DNA of 34,913 bases from Mycobacterium palustre (GCF_002101785.1 NZ_LQPJ01000131.1:1-34913); one strand, 5' to 3'. Positions 8,334 through 16,785 are shown, counted from the first letter of the stretch. Notes: generated from the letters alone by a model not told the origin. Translations and numbers: made by a program.

Positions 8334-10135
8334 GCGGCCGTCCCGGTCACGCCGTGGCGCTGCAACCACAGCTCCAGCAGGGCGATCTGCCACAGCTCGT
8401 TGCCGCGCAATGGGGTCAGCTTGCCGTTGGGGTCGGCGAGCAGAGCGTCGACGGCGTCGGTGCGAAACAGCCCGCGCTCCTTGGCGATCGGCGAATAGAG
8501 CGCGGCGCGAACCATTTCGAGGTACGGCCCCTCGAGGTGGGTCAGCGCGGGAACCGGGAAATAGCCCTTGGGCCGATCGATGACCTCCGACGGAATCACC
8601 CGCCGCGCAGCCTGTTTCAAAACGCCCTTGCCCTCATGGGCGGTCTTCAGTTCCGGGGGGCAGGTCGCCGCCAGCTCGACCAACTCGTGGTCGAGGAACG
8701 GAACCCGACCCTCCAGACCCCAGGCCATGGTCATGTTGTCCACGCGTTTCACCGGGTCGTCGACCAGCATCACGGTGGTGTCCAGGCGCAGCGCCCGGTC
8801 GACGCCGGTGTCGGCGCCGGGCCGCGCGAAATGCTCGGTGACGAAGCGCTCGCTGGGGTCGCCTTCCGCGAAGTAGGCCGGCCCCAACAGGTTCCTGACG
8901 CCGACCGCGTCGCGGTCGAAGAACGCGCCGCGATACTCGGCGACCGCACCCTCCAGGGTGGCTGCGGCCGGCGAACCCATCGGCGGGTACCAGTGGTATC
9001 CGGCGAACACCTCGTCGGCGCCCTGGCCGGACTGCACGACCTTCACGTGGCGCGCCACTTCCTGGCTGAGCAGATAGAACGCGACGCAGTCGTGGCTGAC
9101 CATCGGCTCGCTCATCGCGCCGATCGCCCCGTCGAGGGCGGGCAGCATCCGCTCGGTGCCGATGCGGATCTGGTGGTGGTCGGTGCCGAATCGCCGGGCG
9201 ATGATGTCCGACCACCGGAACTCGTCGCCCTCGACGCCACCGGCCGACTCGAAGCCGATGGAGAAGGTCGACAGCCCGTGCTGGCCGGCCTCGGCGAGCA
9301 GCCCGACGATCAGGCTGGAGTCGACGCCACCGGACAGCAGGCACCCGACCGGAACGTCGGCGACCAGCCGGCGTTCGACCGCGACCCGCAGCGACTCGAG
9401 CACGGCGTCTTCCCAGTCGCGTTCGGACCAGTCGGCACGGTCGTCGCGGCGGGTGAAGTCGGGCGTCCAGTAGGTGGTGGTGGTCCGCCGGCCGTCGGGC
9501 TCGACGGCCACCAGGGACGCGGGCGGCATTTTGCGCACGCCCCGCAGGATGGTCAGGGGGGCGGGCACCACGGAGTGAAACGTCATGTAGTGGTGCAGCG
9601 CGATCGGGTCGATGCGGGTGTCCACGCCGCCGCCGGCCAACAGCGCCGGAAGCGTCGACGCGAACCGGATCCGGCGGGCGTCCGCGGTGAAATACAAGGG
9701 TTTGATGCCGAGCCGGTCGCGGCCGAGCAGGACGCGACCGCTGTCGCGTTCGACGATGGCGAACGCGAACATGCCGTACAAATGGCTGACGAAGTCGTCA
9801 CCCCACCGGTGATAGGCCTTGATCAGGACCTCGGTGTCGCTGTGCGAGAAGAACCGGTAGCCGTGGCCGGTGAGTTCGCGGCGCAGCTCCTGGTAGTTGT
9901 AGATGCAGCCGTTCCAGGCGACGGCCAGGCCCAGCTCCGCGTCGACCATGGGCTGGGCGCCCGCCTCGGTCAGGTCGATGATCTTGAGGCGACGGTGCCC
10001 GAGGGCCACCCGGCCCTGTGACCAGGCCCCGGCCGCGTCCGGCCCCCGCGGCGCCAACACGGCGGCCATCGCCGACACGGCCGCGACGTCGGGCACCCGG
10101 TCGTCGAGTCGTACCTCCCCGGTGACTCCGCACAC
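8330..10135 (-). CDS. asnO: AsnB-family glutamine amidotransferase of NAGGN synthesis, 601 aa
   Basis: The protein has the two domains of asparagine synthetase B. The N-terminal class II glutaminase begins Met-Cys-Gly, with RGPDAAG (30-36) and GHRRLKIIDL (47-56). The C-terminal synthetase has the ATP pyrophosphatase loop LSGGVDSS (267-274). The start is GTG 10135, since class II amidotransferases need the catalytic Cys as residue 2 after Met removal; upstream in-frame starts at 10174 would bury it. Coupling to ngg (4-bp ATGA overlap) identifies it as the amidotransferase that converts N-acetylglutaminylglutamine to its amide, not housekeeping asparagine synthetase. It is the first gene of the asnO-ngg-MFS cluster; its promoter should lie in 10136-10307. 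The osmotic role is established for homologues and inferred here. Confidence 0.9.
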   Translation of the reverse strand: MCGVTGEVRLDDRVPDVAAVSAMAAVLAPRGPDAAGAWSQGRVALGHRRLKIIDLTEAGAQPMVDAELGLAVAWNGCIYNYQELRRELTGHGYRFFSHSDTEVLIKAYHRWGDDFVSHLYGMFAFAIVERDSGRVLLGRDRLGIKPLYFTADARRIRFASTLPALLAGGGVDTRIDPIALHHYMTFHSVVPAPLTILRGVRKMPPASLVAVEPDGRRTTTTYWTPDFTRRDDRADWSERDWEDAVLESLRVAVERRLVADVPVGCLLSGGVDSSLIVGLLAEAGQHGLSTFSIGFESAGGVEGDEFRWSDIIARRFGTDHHQIRIGTERMLPALDGAIGAMSEPMVSHDCVAFYLLSQEVARHVKVVQSGQGADEVFAGYHWYPPMGSPAAATLEGAVAEYRGAFFDRDAVGVRNLLGPAYFAEGDPSERFVTEHFARPGADTGVDRALRLDTTVMLVDDPVKRVDNMTMAWGLEGRVPFLDHELVELAATCPPELKTAHEGKGVLKQAARRVIPSEVIDRPKGYFPVPALTHLEGPYLEMVRAALYSPIAKERGLFRTDAVDALLADPNGKLTPLRGNELWQIALLELWLQRHGVTGTAA

Positions 10136-10307
10136 CTGTTTGACCCTACCGGGTCCGGCGCGCCCTGGGCCCATCGATCCGCGATCGGTGTTTGCCCGGC
10201 GCTGCGCATCGCCTCGGCGAGAACGACGCCCGGATTTCGGCTAACGTTCAGTTAAGTCGTCGTTGACTCGAAGCACAAACCCTTTCAGGGGAAGGCTCTC
10301 GCCCGGC

Positions 10308-10673
10308 ATGCAGGTTCCTCGACGGAAGCTTTCGGTCGCCGGCGCGGCCCTGCTGTTCGGCGCCGCGCTGCTGTTCGCGGCGCCCGCGTCTGCGGATCGA
10401 GCCGACGACGCGTTCGTCGCCGCGCTCGGCAAGAACGGCATCCCCGTGCCCGACCCCGGCACCGCGATCACGCAGGGGCGGGCGGTGTGCTCCGGGCTGG
10501 ACAAGGGCCAGGACTCGTCCGTCGTCGCGATCCGGCTGATGAAAGAGACGAATCTCACGGCCAAGCAAGCCGGCTTCTTCGTCGGGGTCTCGGTGGCGTC
10601 CTACTGCCCGGAATACAAGGGCACGCTCGACCCGTCGATGACCTGGCTGCTGCCGTTTCCGCCGATGATGTGA
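10308..10673 (+). CDS. Secreted DUF732 protein, 121 aa
   Basis: The protein starts with a basic stretch and a clear Sec signal peptide (about 1-29) ending AAPASA-DRADDAF. A DUF732 domain follows: an N-terminal LGKNGIP motif, then paired cysteines (in AVCSGL and ASYCPE) that probably form the disulfide typical of these small helical mycobacterial exported proteins. Start ATG 10308 gives a standard signal peptide and has AGGGGAAGG upstream, though at a long spacing; TTG 10263 would add 15 residues. It stops 6 bp before the convergent cysW stop. The function of the family is unknown. Confidence 0.85.
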   Translation: MQVPRRKLSVAGAALLFGAALLFAAPASADRADDAFVAALGKNGIPVPDPGTAITQGRAVCSGLDKGQDSSVVAIRLMKETNLTAKQAGFFVGVSVASYCPEYKGTLDPSMTWLLPFPPMM

Positions 10674-10679
10674 GTCCGC

Positions 10680-11498
10680 TCAGGCGTGGCGGTCCGCCCG
10701 CGCCCGGCGGATCAGCAGGATCGCCTTGACGATCAGAAACGCCACCGCGACGCCCATCAGCAGCGTCGACAGCGCGTAGGCGCCGTACTCGGCGCCGCGG
10801 TTGTAACGGTCGTTGACCAGCAGCGTGAGGGTTTGCGACTCCCCCGGCAGGTTGGACGACACCATGATGACGGCGCCGAATTCGCCCAGGGTGCGTGCGG
10901 TCGTCAGCACGATGCCGTAAGTCAGGCCCCATCGGATCGACGGCAGCGTGATCCGCCAAAACGTCTGCCACCCGCTCGAACCGAGCGTCGCCGCCGCCTG
11001 TTCCTGCTCGGTGCCCAGCTCGACGAGCACCGGTTGGACCTCGCGGACCACGAACGGCAGCGTCACGAAAATGCTGGCCAGCACGATGCCCGGCACGCCG
11101 AAGATGATCCGCAGTCCGAGGTTGTTCTCGACGAAGCCCAACGCCCCGGCCGACCCCCACAGCAGGATCAGGGCGACCCCCACGATGATGGGCGACACCG
11201 CGAACGGCAGGTCCACGATCGCCTGCAGCACTGCGCGGCCGCGAAACCGATTGCGCGCCAAGAGTAATGACACGAACACACCGAACACCACGTTGAGCGG
11301 CACCACGATGGCGACCACGAGCAGCGACAGGTTCAGCGCCGAGAGCGCCGCCGGGGTGCTGATCCAGTCGAAGAACTGGCCCAGACCCGGCCGGAAGGTC
11401 CGCCACAGGATCACCGACACCGGAACCACCAGCATCACGCCGACATAGCCGAACACCGCGTATCGGGCGAGGTAGCGCGGCCAGCGCAGCGTGGTCAC
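10680..11498 (-). CDS. cysW: Sulfate ABC transporter permease CysW, 272 aa
   Basis: An integral membrane permease with about six hydrophobic segments. The EAA-type cytoplasmic loop that docks on the ATPase is visible as AAATLGSSGWQTFWRITLP. Sequence and length match mycobacterial CysW. With CysT it forms the channel for sulfate/thiosulfate import. Start GTG 11498 overlaps the cysT stop (GTGA), so the two subunits are translationally coupled; a longer upstream frame to 11639 is not protein-like. The M. tuberculosis locus continues with the ATPase gene cysA. Here cysW is the last gene on this strand and a convergent DUF732 gene ends 6 bp away, so CysA must be encoded elsewhere if the system works. 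Confidence 0.93.
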   Translation of the reverse strand: MTTLRWPRYLARYAVFGYVGVMLVVPVSVILWRTFRPGLGQFFDWISTPAALSALNLSLLVVAIVVPLNVVFGVFVSLLLARNRFRGRAVLQAIVDLPFAVSPIIVGVALILLWGSAGALGFVENNLGLRIIFGVPGIVLASIFVTLPFVVREVQPVLVELGTEQEQAAATLGSSGWQTFWRITLPSIRWGLTYGIVLTTARTLGEFGAVIMVSSNLPGESQTLTLLVNDRYNRGAEYGAYALSTLLMGVAVAFLIVKAILLIRRARADRHA

Positions 11499-12367
11499 GC
11501 GGCCTTCTCCTCGCGCCTGGCCGCGCGGCCGCCGACGACCCGCAACAGGATCAGGACGGAGAACGAGACCGACAGCAGCACAATGGAAATGGCGGCGGCG
11601 CCGGTGCGGTCGTCGTTCTCGATCAACGCGCGGATCCACTGGGAGGACACCTCGGTCTTGCCCGGCACCGCTCCCCCGATCGACACCACCGAGCCGAATT
11701 CACCGATGCAGCGGGAAAACGTCAGCCCCGCACCGGTCAGCAACGCCGGCAGCAGCGATGGCAACACGACCGAGGTGAAGACCTTCGGACCGGTGGCGCC
11801 CAGCGAGGCCGCCGCCTCCTCGGCCTCCGGATCGATCTCCAGCAGCACCGGTTGGACGGCGCGCACCACCAACGGCAGCGTGACGAACGCCAGCGCCATC
11901 GCCACCCCCGGCGGGGTGTGCTGCAGGTGAATGCCCACCGGGCTGCTTTTGCCGTAGAGGGCGAGCATCACCAGGCTGGTGACGATCGTGGGCAGCGCGA
12001 ACGGCAGGTCGATGATCGCGTCGATCAGCCCCTTGCCGACGAAGTCGTCGCGCACCAACACCCACGCGGTAAGCAGGCCGAAGATGACGTTGAACATCGT
12101 CACCGCAACGGAAATCGTCAGTGTCACCCGGAACGATTCCACTGCGGCGTGCGACGTGACGGCCAGCCAGAAGGCCTGCGAGCCGCCACCGCCGGCCTGC
12201 CAGGCGATGGCGGCCAACGGCAGCAGCACGATCACCGACAGCCACAGCGTCGTCACGCCGATCCGGAGCGACGTGAAGCCCGGCGCTGCGGGCGCGCCCG
12301 CGCTGGAGCGCGGCCGCGCGAGGTCGGGCCGGACGGCCCCCGGGTCGGGCGTCGTCAGGGCGGTCAT
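11495..12367 (-). CDS. cysT: Sulfate ABC transporter permease CysT, 290 aa
   Basis: A permease of the sulfate/molybdate class with about six membrane segments. The EAA loop is AAASLGATGPKVFTSVVLP, and the IGEFGSVVSIGG region, conserved in CysT/CysU, follows it. The N-terminal ~35 residues are hydrophilic, Pro/Ala-rich and cytosolic. Start ATG 12367 overlaps the subI stop as ATGA; the end overlaps the cysW start. The order subI-cysT-cysW is the mycobacterial sulfate importer order (Rv2400c-Rv2399c-Rv2398c). It acts in the cytoplasmic membrane supplying sulfate for cysteine and sulfolipid synthesis. Confidence 0.93.
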   Translation of the reverse strand: MTALTTPDPGAVRPDLARPRSSAGAPAAPGFTSLRIGVTTLWLSVIVLLPLAAIAWQAGGGGSQAFWLAVTSHAAVESFRVTLTISVAVTMFNVIFGLLTAWVLVRDDFVGKGLIDAIIDLPFALPTIVTSLVMLALYGKSSPVGIHLQHTPPGVAMALAFVTLPLVVRAVQPVLLEIDPEAEEAAASLGATGPKVFTSVVLPSLLPALLTGAGLTFSRCIGEFGSVVSIGGAVPGKTEVSSQWIRALIENDDRTGAAAISIVLLSVSFSVLILLRVVGGRAARREEKAA

Positions 12368-13425
12368 CCGGTGGCCTGCAGGTAGATCTTGGTGATGCTG
12401 CCGGTGCCCCGGTCGAACAGCTGCGGGTCCGCCGCGCCCCAGCCGCCGAGTTCGTCGATCGTCCACAGCTTGGTCGGCACCGGAAATTGGTCCCGGAAGC
12501 GGGCCGCCACGGCCGGGTCGACGGGCCGGAATCCGGCCTGCGCCCACAGCTTCTGCGCGGTTGCCGTGTATTGGAAGTTCTTGAACGCCGTTGCCGCCTC
12601 TGGGTGGGCGCTGCTGGTCACCACCGCCACCGGGTTCTCGATCTTGAAGGTCTGGCTGGGCATGACGTGCTCGACGGCCTTGCCCTGCCGCTCGATGGCG
12701 ATGGCCTCGTTCTCGTAACTGATGAGCACGTCGCCGCTGCCTTCCACGAAGACGTCGGTTGCGATGCGTCCCGATCCCGGGCGCAACTTGACGTGTTCGC
12801 GTACCAGCTTGCCGATAAAATCCGTGCCGGCCCGGCTGTCCGCGCCGCCGCCGCTCTTGGCCGCGTAGGGCGCGAGCAGGTTCCACTTGGCCGAGCCCGA
12901 ACTCAGCGGGCTGGGCGTGATGACCTCGACGCCCGGACGCAGCAGATCGTCCCAGTCCCTGATGTTCTTCGGATTGCCCTTGCGCACCACCAGCGTCACT
13001 ACCGACCCGAAGGGGATGCCCTTGGTGGCGTCCTTGTCCCAGTCCGCAGACACCTTGCCCGCCTTGACCAAGCGGGTGATGTCCGGTTCGACCGAGAAGT
13101 TGACGATGTCGGCCGGCTTGCCCTCGACGACCCCGCGCGATTGGTCCGCCGAGGCGGCGTACGACGTGACCACCTGGATGCCCTTGCCCTCCTCGGAGGC
13201 GTTGAACGCCGGGATAACCCTGCTCCAGCCGGGCTCGGGGACCGAGTACGCCACCAGGGTGATCTTGGTGTTGACGTTGCCCGGTCCGCCGCCGCCCACC
13301 GCGTCGCTGGCGCCGCCCTGACACGCCGCCAGCAGGCCGGCCGTGACGGTGAGCGTCAGGACCGACCGCACGGGGGCCGCGCCGCGGATGTGGGTGAGCA
13401 ATTGGTGGCCTTCCGGTGGGGACAT
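12364..13425 (-). CDS. subI: Sulfate-binding lipoprotein SubI, 353 aa
   Basis: The N-terminus carries a lipoprotein signal: a hydrophobic segment then the lipobox LLAAC with the lipidated Cys at 35. The rest is a periplasmic sulfate-binding fold (SbpA/CysP class): VPEPGWSRVIPAF near the start, then ADIVNFSVEPDI, and a terminal region around GFRPVDP. It captures sulfate outside the membrane and hands it to CysT/CysW. The start used is ATG 13425; the ribosome site is weak, and an internal GTG about 18 codons downstream would still leave a signal sequence. It heads the operon; the promoter lies within 13426-13600. No cysteine-rich leader peptide was seen. Confidence 0.92.
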   Translation of the reverse strand: MSPPEGHQLLTHIRGAAPVRSVLTLTVTAGLLAACQGGASDAVGGGGPGNVNTKITLVAYSVPEPGWSRVIPAFNASEEGKGIQVVTSYAASADQSRGVVEGKPADIVNFSVEPDITRLVKAGKVSADWDKDATKGIPFGSVVTLVVRKGNPKNIRDWDDLLRPGVEVITPSPLSSGSAKWNLLAPYAAKSGGGADSRAGTDFIGKLVREHVKLRPGSGRIATDVFVEGSGDVLISYENEAIAIERQGKAVEHVMPSQTFKIENPVAVVTSSAHPEAATAFKNFQYTATAQKLWAQAGFRPVDPAVAARFRDQFPVPTKLWTIDELGGWGAADPQLFDRGTGSITKIYLQATG

Positions 13426-14073
13426 ACCTGCGTCGATCCAGTCGCTGCCGGGTGGACGCCGAGAATTTCACCGACGATTCGCCAACTCCTCGACCGCGCA
13501 TGGGATTTCGAGTCAGCGACAACAATGCACGAACGGGGGGCAAACCATGGGCGCCGCGTGCATGGCGCGAAGCCTAACAGCGCGCGGGCGCCGGCGCGCG
13601 CCGTCAGCAACCTGGGTCTCGGCGCCGCCGGCGTGTGGGGCTCCGCCGGCAGGGACGCCCGATCGCGGGCTTACCGCCCCGTCAATCCGGCGCGGCGGAT
13701 TCGGCCAGCCGGCCGAGGGCCGGCAGCGATCGACTTGCCAGCAACCGGGCGGAGCCAACGGTGACCGGATAGCCCGCCATGCTGGGCACTTTCAGCGACG
13801 GCGGCCGCAAACTACAACTGCGGGGGGCGCGGCGGTGCGGCTTGCCACGGGCACCATTCGTCTCGCGGCAGGTGCCCGGCCTCCCGCGCGCTTAAGACGC
13901 GACCCGCACGCCGGGCTAAAAGTCACGGTGAGTAAAACACCGCCTCACGTATCGCTTTTGTCGCGCGGGTGGCCGAGTTAGCTTTGTTACGAGACGATTT
14001 GCGGCACCAAGGGGAGCCATGGCGCGCACGGACGTCGGGCGTGGGATGCGGGCTAGGTGTCGCGGGCGGGGTT
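13426..14073. other. Gene-free interval upstream of subI
   Basis: This 650-bp stretch has open frames on both strands, but they are low-complexity Arg/Ala/Pro shadows with no recognisable homology. The right 13426-13600 part should hold the subI promoter. The only structured element I see is the inverted repeat at 13848-13878. A short frame at 14019-14216 (plus) begins after AAGGGGAGCC but runs antisense into the ferredoxin-like gene and reads as Arg-rich shadow. No riboswitch signature was recognised. Confidence 0.5.
13848..13878. terminator. Inverted repeat, possible terminator
   Basis: Arms CGGGCACC (13848-13855) and GGTGCCCG (13871-13878) are perfectly complementary over 8 bp with a 15-nt loop. 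It lies about 200 bp beyond the stop of the minus-strand ferredoxin-like gene. There is no U-tract, which is common for mycobacterial terminators; an operator or processing signal is equally possible. Confidence 0.35.
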
Positions 14074-15105
14074 TCAGCGCCCGCGGATGCCGCGGTCGAC
14101 CTCCTTCACCCGCTTGTGCGGGTAGCGGCGCTCGGCGTGCGCCTTGGCGTGCGATTTCGGCAGCACGTACAGCGTTTCCTTCTTGTCCTGCAACGGCTTC
14201 AGCACCAGGTCCATGAACCCCTTGCGGTCGTTGAGGTATGGCTCGATGACGTCCTCCCCGGCCGGGCACACCGCCAGGCAGTAGGCGGCCTTGTAGTTGG
14301 GCTTGAACGCCAGGCTCTGCCACATCGACGCGTTCTCCGAATCGGTGACCCGCGCCCGGAAGTCGGTCGCGTCGGCGCTGTCGGCGATGGTCTAGACCCA
14401 GTCGGTGAACCCGCCCATGAACTCGCGATAGTTGTGCACCGAGCACGCGACGAAGTCGAACGCGCCGTCCTTGCCGATCGCGCCGACCGGGCACGCCGCG
14501 ACGCACAGCTTGCATTCCAGGCACGGGTTGTAATCCAGCGGCTCGCCGTAGCTGCTGATGGGCGCGTCGACCAGGATCGTCCCGAGCAGGATGAAGTTGC
14601 CGAACTTCGGGTGAATCACGTTGCGGTGGATGCCCATGGCGCCGAGTCCGGCGGCCACGGCGACCGGCTTGTGCGCCACCACCCAGATCCGGCCCGGGAA
14701 GTTGTCCATCTCCATGGGGAAGGTCGCCGACGGGTTGAGCGCCCGATAACCGGCGTCCTGCAGCCGGCGCACGATGCGGTGCGCCGCCTCGTTGAGCACC
14801 TCGCCGCTGCGGTGAAACTCCTGGTTGGCGACGCTGCGCGCCGCCGAACGGACGTTGTCGCGGTTCATCTTCACGACGAGCGAGATGTAGCTCCTGGAGC
14901 CCGGCAGCGCCGCCTGGACGTGCTCGACCTCGGAGGCCAGGGCGGGGTTGTCGACGCTGGCGAACCCGACGTCGTCGGCGCCCGCGGCCAGGCACACCCG
15001 CCGTAGCCACTCGGCGTCGAGCACGCCCGGGCGCCGCGCCGCGCGCGATCGGACCTTGCGCACCGTGGGGTGCTCGGCCAGCCGGCCGGGAATTTTGTCC
15101 GCCAT
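14074..15105 (-). pseudogene. QueG-like 4Fe-4S double-cluster protein interrupted by a single amber codon
   Basis: From ATG 15105 the frame reads an intact ferredoxin-type protein through CLECKLCVAACPVGAIG (first 4Fe-4S cluster, CxxCxxCxxxCP) to GGFTDWV. It then meets TAG at 14394-14392. The same frame continues without any other stop for about 105 residues, including the second cysteine group (YCLAVCPAGED) and a basic C-terminus, ending at the TGA at 14074. No frameshift is needed to join the halves. The architecture resembles epoxyqueuosine-reductase-like oxidoreductases, but the substrate is unknown. As written, the product lacks the second cluster region and is probably non-functional, unless the TAG is read through or is a sequencing error. 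A dyad operator candidate sits immediately upstream of the start. Confidence 0.8.
14392..14394 (-). other. In-frame TAG in the ferredoxin-like gene
   Basis: On the minus strand the codons read GTC TAG ACC ATC. One base change (for example from CAG or GAG) would restore a single open frame from 15105 to 14074. The context TAG-ACC is shared with the amber codon of the BlaI-like gene at 33142-33140. Confidence 0.85.
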
Positions 15106-15106
15106 G

Positions 15107-15130
15107 CTGAGTACAGTACACAATACTCAG
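15107..15130. promoter_or_regulatory. Dyad operator candidate (TetR-type geometry)
   Basis: Perfect 7-bp arms CTGAGTA (15107-15113) and TACTCAG (15124-15130) are separated by 10 bp. It lies one base upstream of the ATG (15105) of the minus-strand ferredoxin-like gene, and a TATTGT hexamer suitable as a -10 box lies inside it on that strand. Size and position fit a TetR-family repressor site; no TetR gene is in the window, so the regulator is unidentified. Confidence 0.5.
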
Positions 15131-15206
15131 CTCGCCTGCACCGCGGGGCGGAATGGCCGGGTCAACAGGATTTGACTCGGGCGCTAACGCATGCGAGCCC
15201 GACGCG

Positions 15207-15489
15207 GTGATCGATTTGAGTGAGCAGACGATCATCGACCGGGTGTCGGATCGGTTGATGCGGAAATATCCCGGCGTTCCGGCCGATACCCTTGGCTGCC
15301 GTCGTGCGGGGCGTGCACGCCCGGTTCGACGGGCGACCGGTGCGGGAGTACGTCCCGCTTCTCGTCGAGCGGTGCGCCGGCGACGAACTGGGCGCCTCGC
15401 AATGGCCGGCTGACCGGCCCTCGATCGTCAAGCGCGGCAAGTGGTTTCGTGCGCTCAGCTTTCCACGGCGCGGATCGCGTGTGCGGTGA
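15207..15489 (+). pseudogene. Frameshifted three-helix-bundle dimerization domain protein
   Basis: From a GTG at 15207 the frame encodes IIDRVSDRLMRKYPGVPADTL, then diverges. The continuation AAVVRGVHARFDGRPVREYVPLLVERCAGDEL is found one frame over, starting near 15297. Together these make the small helical protein common in mycobacteria (a run of D-R-L-x-x-x-Y-P then V-H-x-R-F-x-G-x-P-V-R-E-Y-V-P-L-L-V-E-R). A single extra base near 15291-15294 explains the break. Function of the family is unknown. It is divergent from the ferredoxin-like gene across the dyad at 15107-15130, so the two may once have been co-regulated. Confidence 0.7.
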
Positions 15490-15640
15490 TCCGGCCGTAT
15501 TCGGCGGCGATGATCACCGCCGGCGCGATGCCCGGCGAGGCCCTCGCCGTTGGATCCCCACGCTCGTGACACCAGCGGGTGGCGAATGGCCGCCGGGTCG
15601 GGAACGTAGGCGGTATCGAACGCGGCGCTCATCCACGGCT
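15455..15640 (-). pseudogene. Alpha/beta hydrolase (LipH-type) fragment
   Basis: On the minus strand residues AYVPDPAAIRHPLVSRAWGSN followed by EGLAG, and after a one-base shift IAPAVIIAAEY, match the stretch of HSL-type esterases just before the catalytic Asp. The expected nucleophile-containing upstream half and the downstream His region are both absent, and the frame ends at TGA 15455-15457. It overlaps the 3' end of the three-helix remnant on the other strand. I read it as a decayed fragment. Assignment rests on pattern recognition of the short conserved stretch. Confidence 0.55.
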
Positions 15641-15800
15641 TAAGCACCGCCCGACCGCCCAACGGCGTGCGCTGGTTTTCTGACGCCTTTGCCGACCCGG
15701 CGACCCATCATGCGATGGCGGTGGCGGCACGCCTCGCGGGGCAACGCGCGGCGCGTCGCTGCGGCGTTTTGCCCGCGGCGACGGGGATGATCAGACACCG

Positions 15801-16472
15801 ATGACGAGCGCCGCGAACGGGGTCGCCGCTGCCGGGCGCGGCCTGGCGGCGCTGGCCTGCTTGGGCGTGGGCGCCGCGTGGTTGATCGCCCCGGCGGCCG
15901 GGGCCCGCGCGGAGACGGGCCTGCCGGTTCCGGACGCCGAGCACGAGCTGGGGATGTACGGCGACCCCGCCGCGGCGGCGCGCTACTGGCATCGGCAGCA
16001 TTCGTCGGATTGCGGGGAGCTGGCGGTCGCCGACGTGGTCGGCCAGATCGTCGGCCGGGCGCCCACCGAGGCACAGATCACCGCCCTGGCCGAGGCCACT
16101 GCCAGCGCCATGGGGCCCGGTCCCGTCTGGAGATCGCCGGACGGCGACACCGATATCGGAGATCTGCCGGTGCTGCTGTGGCACTACGGGATCCGCTCCG
16201 ACAACGTCCAGACCGACATCGGGGCGCTGGAGCAGGATCTGGCCGCGGGGCGCAAGGTGATCGCATTGGTCAACGCCGAAACCATTTGGGACAGGCCGGG
16301 CCGGCGGGACGCGGCCAACCATTTCGTCGTCGTCACCGGGATCGACACCAGGGCTCGCGTGGTGCACCTCAACGACAGCGGCATCATCACCGGCCGCGAC
16401 GAGCGGATCCCCGTCGCCACCTTCGAGCGGGCGTGGGCGCCCAACCACAACTCGGCAATCGTCACGAGGTGA
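15801..16472 (+). CDS. Exported C39-like papain-fold protein, 223 aa
   Basis: A hydrophobic N-terminal segment (about 13-37) ending in ARAE looks like a Sec signal peptide. The mature part has the layout of peptidase C39-like proteins: candidate nucleophile C71 in SSDCGELAVADV, His174 in NHFVVVTGID, and N191/D192 in HLNDSG, giving a Cys-His-Asn/Asp triad with normal spacing. The conserved region RKVIALVNA precedes the His strand. Such mycobacterial exported proteins are predicted cysteine peptidases or amidases; the substrate is unknown. The gene is flanked by pseudogenes but is itself intact. Start ATG 15801 has GGGGAT upstream at a rather long spacing. Confidence 0.82.
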   Translation: MTSAANGVAAAGRGLAALACLGVGAAWLIAPAAGARAETGLPVPDAEHELGMYGDPAAAARYWHRQHSSDCGELAVADVVGQIVGRAPTEAQITALAEATASAMGPGPVWRSPDGDTDIGDLPVLLWHYGIRSDNVQTDIGALEQDLAAGRKVIALVNAETIWDRPGRRDAANHFVVVTGIDTRARVVHLNDSGIITGRDERIPVATFERAWAPNHNSAIVTR

Positions 16473-16770
16473 CGCCGGGCGCCTCGGCGACTCCGAACCG
16501 ATTGTGCAGGCGGGCCAACGGTTTCGGTGCCCACCAGTTGACCCGGCCGAGCAGATGCATGAACGCCGGCACCAGCAGCATCCGCACCAGCGTCGCGTCG
16601 ACCGGCACCGCCACCGTCAGCCCGAACCCGAACAGCCGCATGACCGACACCTGCGCGGCCATCAGGGCGGCGAACGAGATCACCATGATCAGCGCCGCCG
16701 CCGTGATCAGCCGTGCGGTGTGGGCCACCCCCAGCGCGACGCTTTCGTCGTTGGCGCCGGGGTGCTCCCG
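16462..16770 (-). pseudogene. C-terminal remnant of an MmpL membrane transporter
   Basis: About 100 residues read as the end of an MmpL protein: DESVALGVAHTARLITAAALIM, then FGFGLTVAVPVDATLVRMLLVPAFMHLLG, then NWWAPKPLARLH. These are the last membrane helices and tail of RND-type mycobacterial lipid exporters, which are normally about 950 residues. Homology stops abruptly near 16770, where an L-lactate permease remnant starts on the other strand. The abrupt junction suggests a deletion or rearrangement. The fragment overlaps the end of the C39-like gene by 11 bp. Confidence 0.75.
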
Positions 16771-16785
16771 ACACACCGACCCCCG

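Noticed and set aside
8354..10021. 555-codon plus-strand frame over asnO
   Set aside because: Shadow of asnO, with no domain pattern.
13426..14073. Possible sulfur riboswitch or cysteine leader peptide upstream of subI
   Set aside because: No SAM or other riboswitch core and no short frame with Cys codons recognised.
14019..14216. 65-codon plus-strand frame after AAGGGGAGCC
   Set aside because: Arg-rich and antisense to the ferredoxin-like gene tail; probably chance ribosome-like sequence.
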